Positions 15,758 to 24,527 of a DNA stretch of 64,000 nt are shown piece after piece; the stretch's first letter is position 1; each line of letters begins with the position of its first letter. The notes below the pieces were generated by a model, which was not told the DNA's origin, did not search any database, and worked only from the letters and a program-made list of their open reading frames with translations. The stretch lies in contig CAYFPS010000004.1 of assembly GCA_964345075.1 (NCBI GenBank), forward strand, positions 62,001 to 126,000, in the 5' to 3' direction. The position numbers were made by a program, and so were the translations under genes. Source of the stretch: CAYFPS01 sp964345075 (lineage in GTDB: Bacteria; CAIWAD01).

Positions 15758-15869
15758 TCAGGGGTCAGGCGTTAGGAGTCAGGCGTTAGTCCTCAGTCCT
15801 CAGTCCTCAGTCCTCAGTCCTCAGCCATTAGGCGTCAGGCGTCAGGCCTCAGGCGTTAGGAGTCAGCCA
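15758..15869. repeat. heptanucleotide repeat array, 16 phased units TYAGNNN
   Basis: Sixteen consecutive seven-base units, each T(C/T)AG plus three variable bases, in perfect phase over 112 bp. Five units in a row end in TCC; others end in GCG, GAG, GGG, GCC or CCA. It fills most of the gap upstream of rpsF. An inverted set follows at 15921-15952, so the two could fold into a long hairpin in RNA. Confidence 0.9.
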
Positions 15870-15920
15870 GCGGCTAACGGAGCTATCTCTTCAAATCAGC
15901 AATACTGGAATCTTCTCCAG

Positions 15921-15952
15921 CTAACGCCTAACGCCTGACGACTAACGACTGA
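15921..15952. repeat. inverted heptad units CTRANNN facing the array
   Basis: Four and a half units of CTRANNN (the reverse complement of NNNTYAG), immediately downstream of the stop of the DUF4340 gene and 51 bp from the forward array. Confidence 0.85.
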
Positions 15953-15953
15953 T

Positions 15954-16901
15954 TTACTCCCCCCTGAATTCCTCCGGCGCCTTATTCAGGCGCTCGAGGC
16001 TGCTTTTGTAAAGCGAGAACCAGGGCTCATGGTCATCCACCTTGCAGAAGGCCTTGCTGCTTTCGCTTTCCAGCAGTTTCCAGCGGATGCGATGGTTTCT
16101 GCCGTCCTTAAGCAGCACGGTGCATTCGAGCTCCAGCGGGGCTTCTTCCAGCAGGGCGGCCTGCTCGGCGCTAGCCAGATCGCTCAGGCGCAGACTCTGC
16201 AGACCGTTCCTGACAGCGTTGAAGTTGCCTTCGTTCAGGCTCTCACTCTGCCAGCCACGACCTTTTTCCGGCATCCACTCGGCTGCCCAGGCGCTGTCCG
16301 GGCGAGCGAAACTCAGGCGGCCGTCCTGACGCTTCAGTTCGATGGCGGCCAGATCGGCTTCCTCCTCCTTGTAGATCACCTTGTCCAGCCAGCGAGCAGG
16401 CTGGGCCGGGGCCTTGCCGGAGAGGTTTGTTCCGCTGCGGTAGATCTTCTGCTTGTCTTCAAAGCGCACAAAGCCTGTGCTGAAATCCTGGCTGGCCTTG
16501 CCCACCCGCAGGGCCAGCAGCTGCTCGCTGCCGGCAAAGACGCCAAGCTTCGTGGCGCCCGCGTCATCCAGCTCGTAGCGGGAATCGGCTTCGCCATCCT
16601 TGTTGGCGTTAACCAGCGCAACCGCGCCAGCAGTGTTCAATTCGGCCAGCAGGCGGGTAATGGCATTGGCGTCGGCCTTCCAGCTCACGGGTTCGCTCAC
16701 CTGCCAGGCGCCATTCAGGCGCTCCAGCAGCACGCGCGTATCGGCCTTGCTGATTTCAATCCGGCTGACCTTGGCCGTGTCCACTTCCGCAAAGCGCTCG
16801 GGATAAGCCTTGTCCTCCGGCATGACATGAGGCAGCACGATTGCCGCTACCAGCACGGCCAGCAGGACTCCCAGAATCTTGTTGGTCGATGATTTCATCA
16901 T
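15954..16901 (-). CDS. DUF4340 domain protein of a Gld-type ABC transporter locus
   Basis: 315 residues. The ATG at 16901 has GGAGA just upstream. One N-terminal membrane segment (ILGVLLAVLVAAIVLPHVM) is followed by a large soluble part matching DUF4340: VSRIEISKADTRVLLERLNGAWQVSEPVSWKAD and later repeats of the same fold. Such proteins occur next to GldG/GldF-type ABC components, as here, and are thought to work at the membrane with them; their substrate is unknown. Eight bases separate it from the gldG-like gene. Confidence 0.75.
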   Translation of the reverse strand: MMKSSTNKILGVLLAVLVAAIVLPHVMPEDKAYPERFAEVDTAKVSRIEISKADTRVLLERLNGAWQVSEPVSWKADANAITRLLAELNTAGAVALVNANKDGEADSRYELDDAGATKLGVFAGSEQLLALRVGKASQDFSTGFVRFEDKQKIYRSGTNLSGKAPAQPARWLDKVIYKEEEADLAAIELKRQDGRLSFARPDSAWAAEWMPEKGRGWQSESLNEGNFNAVRNGLQSLRLSDLASAEQAALLEEAPLELECTVLLKDGRNHRIRWKLLESESSKAFCKVDDHEPWFSLYKSSLERLNKAPEEFRGE

Positions 16902-16909
16902 GCTCTCCT

Positions 16910-18529
16910 TCAGGCCGCTTCCGCACGGCGACGGCGCGAGCTCCAGCGCATCAGGCCAAAGAGCACCAGCAGCACGGGCACGCCCAGAATATTCAACCAC
17001 TTGATCCACTTCTTCGCCGCAGGACTTGTTTCGTCCAGCGGGCGCGTGGTAATCGTCTTGCCGCGAATGCTGATCAGGCCCTCGTCCAGACTGAGCCAGT
17101 CAACAATGTTCTGCGCCAGCAGCAGATTGCCCTGCTGGGCATAACCGTCGGAAACAAAGTCGCCATCGCCGATGACGGCAACGCGGGTCGAGACGCCCTC
17201 CGTCAGTCGGGCTGGATCATCGGGGTCCAGACCTTCCGGCAGTTCGCGGTCGGCAAACCAGCTCTTGAAGGAGCCTTCAACACTGGCGGCCAGCACCTGA
17301 CTGCCCTGCGTGAAGCGGCTATCGGCCACGGTCTGATCCAGCTTCTCCAGCGGGGCCAGATTCCAGGCCGGCGCACGCTGAATTTCCGTGAACTCGCTTG
17401 AAGAGACGATCGGCTTGATCTCCAGGCCCATGGCACGGGCACTTGCGAAGCTGCTCGTATCCAGGCTCGAGGGGAAGAAGAGCATGGCGTTTTCCAGATC
17501 ACGACTGACCGGATGCTCCTCGTCAAACTCAAGCAGCTCCACAAAGAGCGGGTACTTCATGGACAGGGCAAAGAGGCTCATCAGGCCGCCACCACCCTGC
17601 TGCACCCGCACGCTACCGCAGCGGGCGTCGGCAATCAGGTTGTCGTTCAGCTTGATGCCGAAGCTCTTCAGCCATCCATCCAGACCCAGTGCCATCGGCG
17701 TGGCCTGCTGCGACTGCAGATCGGCCGTGATCTTGTCCAGGAAGAGACCCAGCCGGCCGCCGCGCATCAGGAACTGATCCAGCTTGTAAAGGTCCGCCTC
17801 GGAAACTTCCTCTGTGGGCCGCACCCACAGCAGCGTGCTGATCGCGGGATCGATCGCATCCACCGAGGTGAGACCCACATCCTTCAGCTTGTAATCCTTG
17901 ATCAGGGTCTGGGCAAAGGTGGAAAGGCCGCCCTGCTGACCGGGCATGCCGTTCATCGCCTGCGGGTTGAACTCCGGCTCGCCGTGCCCCTGCAGGAAGC
18001 CGATGGTTTCCATTTCGGCGGCAGTCAGACGGCGAATGGTGGACGTTATCAGGTATTCCAGCCCGTTGACTTCGCCCAGAAAGGGAATGGTCTCCGTGCG
18101 ATCACCGGCCAGAAAGGCCAGACCCATGTAGACCATCTTGACCGTCAGCTGATCGTTTTCCAGCGCCTGCGCCGTCGCGGGCTGAATGCGATAGCTGCGC
18201 GCCTCGGCCTCAAAGGCTTCCTTTTCCCGCGGATTGACCATTTCAAAAGTGAAGCGGCCATGGGACCAGGCCTTGTAATCCTCCAGCATATCCTTGATGT
18301 AAGTACGGTTCTGGTTGTACTGCGGACCGACATCCTCGCTGAAGAAAACCTTGACGGTGACGGGCTCCTCCAGGCTTTCCACCACCTGACGACTGTAATC
18401 GGTAAGAGTGAAAATGCGCCCTTCGGAAAGATCGATGCGGCCGAAATACATCAGGCCGGCAATGTTCAGGGCAATCAGCACTGCAATGACCAAAAGGACG
18501 TTGCCGCGCACGCTTGATCCGTGTTTCAC
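16910..18529 (-). CDS. GldG-like ABC transporter auxiliary protein
   Basis: About 539 residues: an N-terminal membrane helix (VLLVIAVLIALNIAGLMYF), a long extracytoplasmic region typical of ABC_transp_aux/GldG (FTLTDYSRQVVESLEEPVTVKVFFSED, LQGHGEPEF, VIGDGDFVSDGY), and a C-terminal helix with an arginine-rich end. I choose the GTG at 18529 because AGGAGG lies before it. In Flavobacterium the GldAFG complex supports gliding and secretion, but homologues are widespread in non-gliding bacteria, so gliding should not be inferred. Confidence 0.82.
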   Translation of the reverse strand: MKHGSSVRGNVLLVIAVLIALNIAGLMYFGRIDLSEGRIFTLTDYSRQVVESLEEPVTVKVFFSEDVGPQYNQNRTYIKDMLEDYKAWSHGRFTFEMVNPREKEAFEAEARSYRIQPATAQALENDQLTVKMVYMGLAFLAGDRTETIPFLGEVNGLEYLITSTIRRLTAAEMETIGFLQGHGEPEFNPQAMNGMPGQQGGLSTFAQTLIKDYKLKDVGLTSVDAIDPAISTLLWVRPTEEVSEADLYKLDQFLMRGGRLGLFLDKITADLQSQQATPMALGLDGWLKSFGIKLNDNLIADARCGSVRVQQGGGGLMSLFALSMKYPLFVELLEFDEEHPVSRDLENAMLFFPSSLDTSSFASARAMGLEIKPIVSSSEFTEIQRAPAWNLAPLEKLDQTVADSRFTQGSQVLAASVEGSFKSWFADRELPEGLDPDDPARLTEGVSTRVAVIGDGDFVSDGYAQQGNLLLAQNIVDWLSLDEGLISIRGKTITTRPLDETSPAAKKWIKWLNILGVPVLLVLFGLMRWSSRRRRAEAA

Positions 18530-18539
18530 AGCTCTCCTC

Positions 18540-19250
18540 CTAGTTCCACTTGCGGCTGCCAAGGCTCATCGCGGCCAGATAGAGGCCCAGTGCGATGAGG
18601 CTGCCGTAATACACAATGTCCCGGCTGTCGACCACGCCTCGAATCATGCTGTGATAGTGCGCGTCGATCGACAGGAACTCGAAAATCCCCACCAGCTTGG
18701 TCGGGATGAAGAAGAGCACCTTGTCCAGCAGGAAGAGGACCAGAATCATCACGATACCCAGAATGAAGCCAACAATCTGGTTCTGCGTCAGGCTGGAGGC
18801 CAGCACGCCAATCGAGGTATAGGCAGCGCCCATCAGCAGCATGCCCAGATAGCCGGTTACGACCATGCCGCCATCCAGATTGCCCAGTGCGGCTACCGTG
18901 ATCGTGTAGGGGAAGGTGCCGGCAATTGCCACGACCAGCAGGGTGAAGGCTGCCACGAACTTGCCCGCGATGACTTCGTGATCGTGCACGGGATAAGTCA
19001 CCAGCAGTTCCAGCGTGCCCGAACGCTTTTCTTCGCTGATCAGGCGCATGGTCAGTGCCGGCACGAAGAAGATGAACATCAGGGGCAGCAGCTCCAGCAG
19101 GCCGCGAATGTCCGCCTGACCGGCGACAAAGAAGCTGCTGAAGAAGAACCAGCCAGCCAGCAAGAGGAAGGCTGTCAAAAACATGTAGGCAATGGCACTG
19201 TTGAAGTAGGCCGCCAATTCGCGGCGGTAAATGGCCAGAATCGCGTTCAT
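18540..19250 (-). CDS. ABC-2 type transporter permease, GldF-like
   Basis: 236 residues with about six hydrophobic segments, starting MNAILAIYRRELAAYFNS. The motif RLISEEKRSGTLELLVTYPV is characteristic of ABC-2 permeases. Its start overlaps the stop of the ATPase gene by four bases, so both subunits are co-expressed. It would form the membrane channel of the transporter with the GldG-like and DUF4340 proteins. Confidence 0.87.
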   Translation of the reverse strand: MNAILAIYRRELAAYFNSAIAYMFLTAFLLLAGWFFFSSFFVAGQADIRGLLELLPLMFIFFVPALTMRLISEEKRSGTLELLVTYPVHDHEVIAGKFVAAFTLLVVAIAGTFPYTITVAALGNLDGGMVVTGYLGMLLMGAAYTSIGVLASSLTQNQIVGFILGIVMILVLFLLDKVLFFIPTKLVGIFEFLSIDAHYHSMIRGVVDSRDIVYYGSLIALGLYLAAMSLGSRKWN

Positions 19251-20197
19251 GCATTCACCTCCGCGCCGTCGGTGGTCAGTTCACGGAAGACGTCTTCCAG
19301 CGTATTCTGGCTGCGCTTCAGCTCCAGCAGCGGCCAGCCCGATTCGCCAGCCAGCTTGAAGAGCGGATTGCGCAGATCCTCACTGCCCAGCGAACTCATC
19401 ACGAACTCGCGCTCGCTGCCTTTCTGGCGGCTTTCCAGACTGTCCAGCTGGAAACTGGAACGCAGGGTCTGCTCCACGCCCGCAGCCTCGGCCTCCTGTC
19501 CCAGCACCAGATGGAAGCGGGCTTTGCCGCTGCGCTGGGCGAGCAGGTTGTCGGCCGTGTCATCGGCCACGATGCGACCACGGTTAATGATCAGCACGCG
19601 GCTGCAGACGGCCTGCACTTCCTGCATGATGTGAGTGGAAAGGATCACCGTCTTTTCGCGCCCCAGCTCCTTGATCAGGGAGCGGATTTCGAGAATCTGG
19701 TTTGGATCCAGTCCGGTGGTGGGCTCGTCCAGCACCAGCACATCGGGATCGTGCAGAATGGCCTGCGCCAAACCCACGCGCTGGCGGTAACCCTTGGACA
19801 GATGCCCGATCAGGCGATGACGGTACTCGTCCAGACCGCACTTGTGAATAGCCTTGCGAATGGCTGCCCCGTGTTCGCCCGCTGGAATGCGATGCAGACG
19901 GGCACTGAACTTCAGGTACTCGTCAACACTCATGTCCAGATAGAGCGGATTGTGCTCCGGCAAGTAGCCGATGCGCTGCCTGACGGCCAGCGGGTCCGCG
20001 AGAACATCAACGCCATCCACGGACACACTGCCCGAGCTTGGAGGCATGTAACAGGTGACGATTTTCATCGCCGTGGTTTTGCCGGCTCCATTGGGTCCAA
20101 GCAGGCCGACAATCTCGCCAGTCGTGACGGACAGGCTGACGTCGCTCAGCGCCTGGACAGGGCCATAGCTTTTGCAGAGTCGATCGATGTGGATCAT
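19247..20197 (-). CDS. ABC transporter ATP-binding protein, GldA-like
   Basis: 316 residues. Walker A GPNGAGKTT, signature LSKGYRQRVGLAQA, Walker B VLVLDEPTTGLD and the switch STH are intact, so it should hydrolyse ATP. About 100 C-terminal residues follow, as in drug/ABC-2 export ATPases. It is first of four transporter genes, with GGAG before the ATG. Confidence 0.92.
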   Translation of the reverse strand: MIHIDRLCKSYGPVQALSDVSLSVTTGEIVGLLGPNGAGKTTAMKIVTCYMPPSSGSVSVDGVDVLADPLAVRQRIGYLPEHNPLYLDMSVDEYLKFSARLHRIPAGEHGAAIRKAIHKCGLDEYRHRLIGHLSKGYRQRVGLAQAILHDPDVLVLDEPTTGLDPNQILEIRSLIKELGREKTVILSTHIMQEVQAVCSRVLIINRGRIVADDTADNLLAQRSGKARFHLVLGQEAEAAGVEQTLRSSFQLDSLESRQKGSEREFVMSSLGSEDLRNPLFKLAGESGWPLLELKRSQNTLEDVFRELTTDGAEVNA

Positions 20198-20385
20198 GGC
20201 TCTCCATTAACCTTGATGATGATTTTGTAGTGTTCGTGTCAAAGGTATTCGGGCGCGGCCCGACAGGCCTTGCCCTGAATTCTGCGTCCGCATCAGAGGC
20301 AGAATCGCATCAACCCGTCAATACGCTCAAAGCGCAACAAGGTTCCCACAAGATAGAATTTTTCTGAAGGGACCATTCCGGGAGC

Positions 20386-21132
20386 TTATTTCCCGCGGAG
20401 CCGCCGCTTGAATCGTCGCCATTTCTGGACAATTGAATTGCGGAACTCCGCCAGCTGCCAGGCAGGACTGCCCACCAGCGGAAGACTTGCTTGCAGGGCC
20501 GGCAAGCAGTTGCGCAGAAGCACGAAATCGTAGGCCGCGTCTGGCATGAAGAAGCGGCGCGGGCGCGGGTTCATGTCGAGGGCAGCCAGCGAGCCATCGG
20601 CCTGTCTGATCCAGTTGGCAATGTGCGGATCGCGGTGGCGCCAACCGGCACGGTGCAGGATTTCCAAAAGGGCAATCACCTTGTGGCCGTCCTCCACGCT
20701 GGCAGCCTCCCCTTCCAGATAGCGATAGACAATCCAGCTCTCCACCACCATGCCCAGATGGCGACGCTCCAGCAAGAGCGCGGAGTGCGCAACAGGAAAA
20801 CCGATGGCCTCCATGGCAGCGCTGCGCTCATGGACCTGCCGGGCTTCGCCCTTGCGGTAAAGGGTTGTCAGCTGATTGATGCGGCGTTCGTCCTTCCAGC
20901 GCGGACGCTTGAGCACCCAGCGCCCCTCGGGTGAAGGTTCATTGGCAGAGAATCCGGGAAAGTGCTCGAAGAGCAGAACACGGCTGCGGCGATCATCGCG
21001 AAGAACGTGGTCCGATTTTTCCGCTGCAGCCAGAACAGCCGCGGCGGAAAGTTCAGCAAAGGCTGGCGGAAGGCTTGCCCGACAGTCCCATTGCTGGCCG
21101 TCTACGATTTCGGACCAGACCCGCTCCTGCAT
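20386..21132 (-). CDS. LPS-core-kinase-like protein
   Basis: 248 residues with a protein-kinase-like fold reduced as in lipopolysaccharide heptose/Kdo kinases. The catalytic loop reads HRAGWRHRDPHIANWI, where the family shows HGDxHxxN, and a LDMNPRPRRFF segment takes the place of the DFG region. An upstream RWVLKRPRWKDERR contains the candidate ATP-binding lysine. It would phosphorylate sugar of the LPS core, though lipid A or other acceptors are possible. Its start overlaps the end of the protease gene by one base. Confidence 0.6.
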   Translation of the reverse strand: MQERVWSEIVDGQQWDCRASLPPAFAELSAAAVLAAAEKSDHVLRDDRRSRVLLFEHFPGFSANEPSPEGRWVLKRPRWKDERRINQLTTLYRKGEARQVHERSAAMEAIGFPVAHSALLLERRHLGMVVESWIVYRYLEGEAASVEDGHKVIALLEILHRAGWRHRDPHIANWIRQADGSLAALDMNPRPRRFFMPDAAYDFVLLRNCLPALQASLPLVGSPAWQLAEFRNSIVQKWRRFKRRLRGK

Positions 21133-22685
21133 TACTGGCCGCTAATCCGGTAGAAGCGGGCCGGAGCAGCAATCGCTCCAGCGTCCGTCCAGCTTGTATC
21201 ACGGGTGGTGGTTGCCAGTGTCCAGGGGCCGTTCGCCTCCAGCGACCAGTAAACCCGCGTGGCGTGGAAGGGGCTTTGCGGCCAGCTGAGTCGCATATCC
21301 GAGCCGCTGGCCTCAATCAGCAACGGCCCGGCATGGGGTTCGGCGTCCAGGGCGGCCATCACATCGATAATGCCCCAGCCATAATCGTTGTCGGGATTCT
21401 CTGCGCGGTCGGCAGTGGACATCAGGGCCCAACGCAGTTCGGCGGGATTCCAGTCCGGATGAGCTTCCAACAGAAGAGCCGCACAGCCTGCCACCAGCGG
21501 GCAGGACAGGCTCGTGCCCGCGAAATATTGCAGGTCATCCACGGCGCCCACACCGGCCGCGGCCACGGAATAGCCCTGAGCGCTGACTTCAGGCTTGATG
21601 CGCCCGTCGTAGCTTGGTCCCGGTGAGCTGAAATAAGTGAAGGTTTCGTCGCTGTATACGGCACCAACACTGATCACGCCGAAGGCATCGGCCGGTGTGC
21701 CAATGTGTCCCCAGGCACTCGCCCGGTAGTTACCGGCACTGGTGACAACAGCCAGGCCCAGTTCAACGGCCATGTTGACTGCCTGTGTTACAAGCGCCGT
21801 TTCGCCGTTGAGGTCTTCCCACGTGTACCAGTCCGTGTAACCCAGCGAACTTGATGCCAGGTCCGCACCCAGCGCTTCGCCCCACTCCAGCGCCGCGGCA
21901 TAGTAGTCTTCTTCAACCGGTGTCTCGCTGGTCACGTCTTCGGTTTTTGCCAGCAGGAAGTCGCAGGCATAGGCAGGTCCGTAGAGATTACCGCTCCAGG
22001 CGCCACCCAGGGCACTGGCGGTCGCCGTGCCGTGACGATGCTGATCGGGGTCGTCGCTGCCCTCGTTTTGCGTGTTGCCATCGTTATTGATGAAGTCCCA
22101 CTCGGCCACGATGCGTGTGCTGTCCAGTGATACATGGTCCTTGTAATAGCCCGTATCCAGCATCAGCACCAGCACGCCCGCGCCACTCAGACCCTGATCG
22201 TGCGCTTCGGGAACGCGCAGCATCTCCAGCTGCCCGGCGGAAGGTCCATATTCCAGTCGATCAAATGAGCCCGTGGGCGGGGGACTGCCAGCCGCTTCCA
22301 CACGGTGATAGCGCGCCACAGGCCTTGTGGCAAGAACAAAGGGAAGTTCTGCAAGCTCGGCCAGCAAACTCGCGTCGGCGTCCACGCTGACGGCATTCAG
22401 CCATGCGCTGACCGTGCGAATTTCTGCGCCCATGCCGGCAAGCTGGCGCAGCACGCCATCGTCTGGTCGCAGATCGACCTGCCCGCGGTCCTTCAGGCTG
22501 GAACGACGCTCGCGCCTGTCCAGCGCACGGCTGCTCACGGCCTGATCCACCTCCTGCTGGCAGCGTTCCGGGGCGATCAGCAGCCAGCTGGCCTGCCTGT
22601 CTCTCGCTTCCTGTTCCAGTCCCGTAGCGCCGGCAGCAACTGCCAGCAATCCGAGCATGGTGATACAGATCGCCTTGCGACTCAT
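21132..22685 (-). CDS. secreted subtilisin-like serine protease
   Basis: 517 residues from the ATG at 22685, starting with a signal peptide (AICITMLGLLAVAAGATG). An N-terminal propeptide-like region precedes the S8 catalytic domain: Asp177 in LMLDTGYYKDH, His218 in QHRHGTATAS, the oxyanion Asn319 in TSAGNY, and Ser392 in AGTSLSCP. The last 70 residues look like a small beta domain. It is divergent from the HD-protein gene across a 67-bp gap that holds both promoters and one near-copy of the octamer (TGTATCAA). Confidence 0.88.
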   Translation of the reverse strand: MSRKAICITMLGLLAVAAGATGLEQEARDRQASWLLIAPERCQQEVDQAVSSRALDRRERRSSLKDRGQVDLRPDDGVLRQLAGMGAEIRTVSAWLNAVSVDADASLLAELAELPFVLATRPVARYHRVEAAGSPPPTGSFDRLEYGPSAGQLEMLRVPEAHDQGLSGAGVLVLMLDTGYYKDHVSLDSTRIVAEWDFINNDGNTQNEGSDDPDQHRHGTATASALGGAWSGNLYGPAYACDFLLAKTEDVTSETPVEEDYYAAALEWGEALGADLASSSLGYTDWYTWEDLNGETALVTQAVNMAVELGLAVVTSAGNYRASAWGHIGTPADAFGVISVGAVYSDETFTYFSSPGPSYDGRIKPEVSAQGYSVAAAGVGAVDDLQYFAGTSLSCPLVAGCAALLLEAHPDWNPAELRWALMSTADRAENPDNDYGWGIIDVMAALDAEPHAGPLLIEASGSDMRLSWPQSPFHATRVYWSLEANGPWTLATTTRDTSWTDAGAIAAPARFYRISGQ

Positions 22686-22752
22686 GGCTCTTCCGCTTTC
22701 ACATTTGGTACATTCGGGCTTTGGAAATGTATCAATCAGGAGAGGTGAAGTC

Positions 22753-23304
22753 ATGGCAATTCGCACCGACGTGCTCGAACTTTGGCCCGAGATCGAGTGG
22801 ATCGAAAATGACGATCTGCGCAACCAGACGGGCAAGGCCTGGGAGTTTGCGCTTGACCGCAGCCCACTTTCACCCGATGACCTGAACAGCATTCCCTTCA
22901 CGCTGCTCCATCCCACCACCGTCACTTTTATGGCTCACAAGCGCTGTGTGGTTCACATTGCCCGCGAGAGTGCCCGAGCCATGCAGGCCTTCATGGGTGA
23001 TACACTGGAGATTGATCTGGACACGGTGATCGCTGGCGCGATTCTGGCCGATGTGGGCAAGCTGCTTGAGTACGAGCAGGACCCTGCCGGGGGCAGCCGC
23101 CAAAGCGTGCGCGGCAAATACCTGCGGCATCCTTTTACTGGAGTCAGTCTCTGCATGGAAGCGGGACTGCCGGATGCTGTATCACATATCGTGGCCACCC
23201 ATGCGGGTGAAGGTAATCTGGTCAAGCGCACGACCGAAGCCTGGATCGTGCATCACGCTGACTTCATGAGCTACGAGCCGGTTGCCAAGCGTCTGGAAGT
23301 TTAG
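22753..23304 (+). CDS. HD-domain phosphohydrolase-like protein
   Basis: 183 residues, soluble. The HD metal-binding pattern is H..R.V.HIARESARAM, then AGAILADVGKLLEY, then SHIVATHAGEG and WIVHHADF, which fits HD/HDIG phosphohydrolases of the kind that act on nucleotides or tRNA. The ATG at 22753 has GGAGAGG upstream; an in-frame upstream start would reach into the divergent promoter. Substrate unknown. It is a single-gene unit ended by a strong terminator. Confidence 0.72.
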   Translation: MAIRTDVLELWPEIEWIENDDLRNQTGKAWEFALDRSPLSPDDLNSIPFTLLHPTTVTFMAHKRCVVHIARESARAMQAFMGDTLEIDLDTVIAGAILADVGKLLEYEQDPAGGSRQSVRGKYLRHPFTGVSLCMEAGLPDAVSHIVATHAGEGNLVKRTTEAWIVHHADFMSYEPVAKRLEV

Positions 23305-23318
23305 CTACTGTAATACAA

Positions 23319-23346
23319 AGGAAGGGCGCCCGAGGGCGCCCTTTTT
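23319..23346 (+). terminator. intrinsic terminator of the HD-protein gene
   Basis: AAGGGCGCC and GGCGCCCTT type arms around a short loop are followed by TTTTTC on the plus strand, 17 bases past the stop codon. Confidence 0.85.
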
Positions 23347-23537
23347 CATTCCTTGCCTTTGCCAGCCGTGTTCAGCTTGATCAGCGGGTAAATCGGACAG
23401 AAGCGCAAGCTTCCCGTAAGGATCAGAACAATGCCAATCAGACCCCACCAACTGGAATTCAGGTAGCCATAAAGCAGCAGGGCAAGGCCCAGCACAATGC
23501 GCAGAATGCGATCCACGCCACCTACATTGCAGCTCAT
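23346..23537 (-). CDS. DUF2892 small membrane protein
   Basis: 63 residues matching DUF2892: MSCNVGGVDRILRIVLGLALLLYGY, a second hydrophobic stretch LIGIVLILTGSLRFCPIYPLIKLNT. Two membrane helices are expected. The family is often found alone or fused to rhodanese domains (as in YgaP). It is last in the cytochrome/YceI gene cluster. Confidence 0.85.
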   Translation of the reverse strand: MSCNVGGVDRILRIVLGLALLLYGYLNSSWWGLIGIVLILTGSLRFCPIYPLIKLNTAGKGKE

Positions 23538-23546
23538 CTTGCCTCC

Positions 23547-23930
23547 CTAATTGTTGAGTGCGCCGTCTTCAATCCAGCTCAAAATCAGTTCGATTTCTTC
23601 ATCGGCCAGCGCGCCTGTTGGCGGCATCAATTCAAAGGTGCCGGTGGCCTGTATCCGCCTGGGCAATTCGCCCTGTGATGCATCCCAGGCAACGATGGCC
23701 TCTCCGTTGTTTCCACCCGCCAGAATGCCAGCGTAGCTGCTCAGGTCAAGTCCACCGGAAGGCGAGCCCGCGCTGTGACACAGCAGACAGTTTGCTGCCA
23801 GTAAGGGTGCGACATCCAGCGAGTAGCTGACAAATTCTACTCCGGGGCCTCCACTGGAGGTGGAATCGCCCAGATCCGTGCAGGAGATTCCAGCAAGCAG
23901 CAAGGGACTTAGCAGGATAAGCCGCTTCAT
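23547..23930 (-). CDS. c-type cytochrome-like lipoprotein
   Basis: 127 residues. A signal ending LLLAGISC suggests a lipoprotein with Cys17 as anchor, although the lipobox is not perfect. One haem-c site CLLCH (Cys48, Cys51, His52) and a possible axial Met in FELMPPTG are seen. The pattern LLAANCLLCHSAGSPSGGLDLSSYAGILAGG resembles planctomycete-type cytochromes. It overlaps the YceI gene by four bases and is likely part of an envelope redox cluster. Confidence 0.75.
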   Translation of the reverse strand: MKRLILLSPLLLAGISCTDLGDSTSSGGPGVEFVSYSLDVAPLLAANCLLCHSAGSPSGGLDLSSYAGILAGGNNGEAIVAWDASQGELPRRIQATGTFELMPPTGALADEEIELILSWIEDGALNN

Positions 23931-24517
23931 GGCGCCACCGCCCAGAAATCAAGCGTGACTTCCATCTCTTCGGCGACCTTCATGAAGAGGAAATCCGGCC
24001 GGGGAATCTTGTGATCGGCCAGAGCAATCGGGAAGCTGCACTGCACATGGAGAGCCTGCCGACCCTCATGCTGAGCAGAGGCCTTGTGCCAGGTGACATA
24101 TGCCTCGATGCTGCGCGTTTTTTCGACACCGTGGAGCAGGATGCGGCCATCAAGCTTGACAACTTTTGTACTACCGTCACTCAATTCGCTGGCCGTGATA
24201 CCGTCCAGATCAAAACGAGTCAGCGGAAAGTCGTCCGTGTGCAAGTGATTTTCTCGCATGTGACGATCACGCATGGCAAGACCCGTACTCAGCTCGCGCA
24301 GGTCCACTTCAAGCCAGGCGGGCCCCGCTGTGGTAGGGCTTTCAGGATCGACAGTGATCTCGCCCTCTAGCGCCTGCGTCGACCCATCGAAGCTCTCAAT
24401 GGTTGCTTCGGAGTGGAAACTGGCCGAGTTGAATGCGGCCGGTGATACAATCAGTTTGACTGGTTCAGCAACTGCCAGGCCCGCCATTAGCAGACACAGA
24501 AGAAAGACTCGCTTCAT
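23927..24517 (-). CDS. YceI-like periplasmic protein
   Basis: 196 residues from the ATG at 24517 (strong GGGGGG-type ribosome site), beginning with a signal peptide. The remaining part fits the YceI lipocalin-like beta-barrel that binds polyisoprenoid lipids: SFHSEATIESFDGST, LREL..GLAMRDRHMREN, HTDDFPLTRFDLDGI and GRILLHGVEKT. It lies between the haem-c lipoprotein and the cytochrome-porin gene, suggesting a quinone-like or isoprenoid ligand in an electron-transfer setting. Confidence 0.82.
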   Translation of the reverse strand: MKRVFLLCLLMAGLAVAEPVKLIVSPAAFNSASFHSEATIESFDGSTQALEGEITVDPESPTTAGPAWLEVDLRELSTGLAMRDRHMRENHLHTDDFPLTRFDLDGITASELSDGSTKVVKLDGRILLHGVEKTRSIEAYVTWHKASAQHEGRQALHVQCSFPIALADHKIPRPDFLFMKVAEEMEVTLDFWAVAP

Positions 24518-24527
24518 GATTCCCCCC

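Noticed and set aside
15758..15952. CRISPR-like array
   Set aside because: The units are seven bases long with no spacers and no cas genes nearby; it is a simple phased heptad repeat.
16910..20197. Gliding-motility locus
   Set aside because: GldA/F/G-like ABC components and DUF4340 proteins are common in non-gliding bacteria, and no other gld or spr genes are present here.
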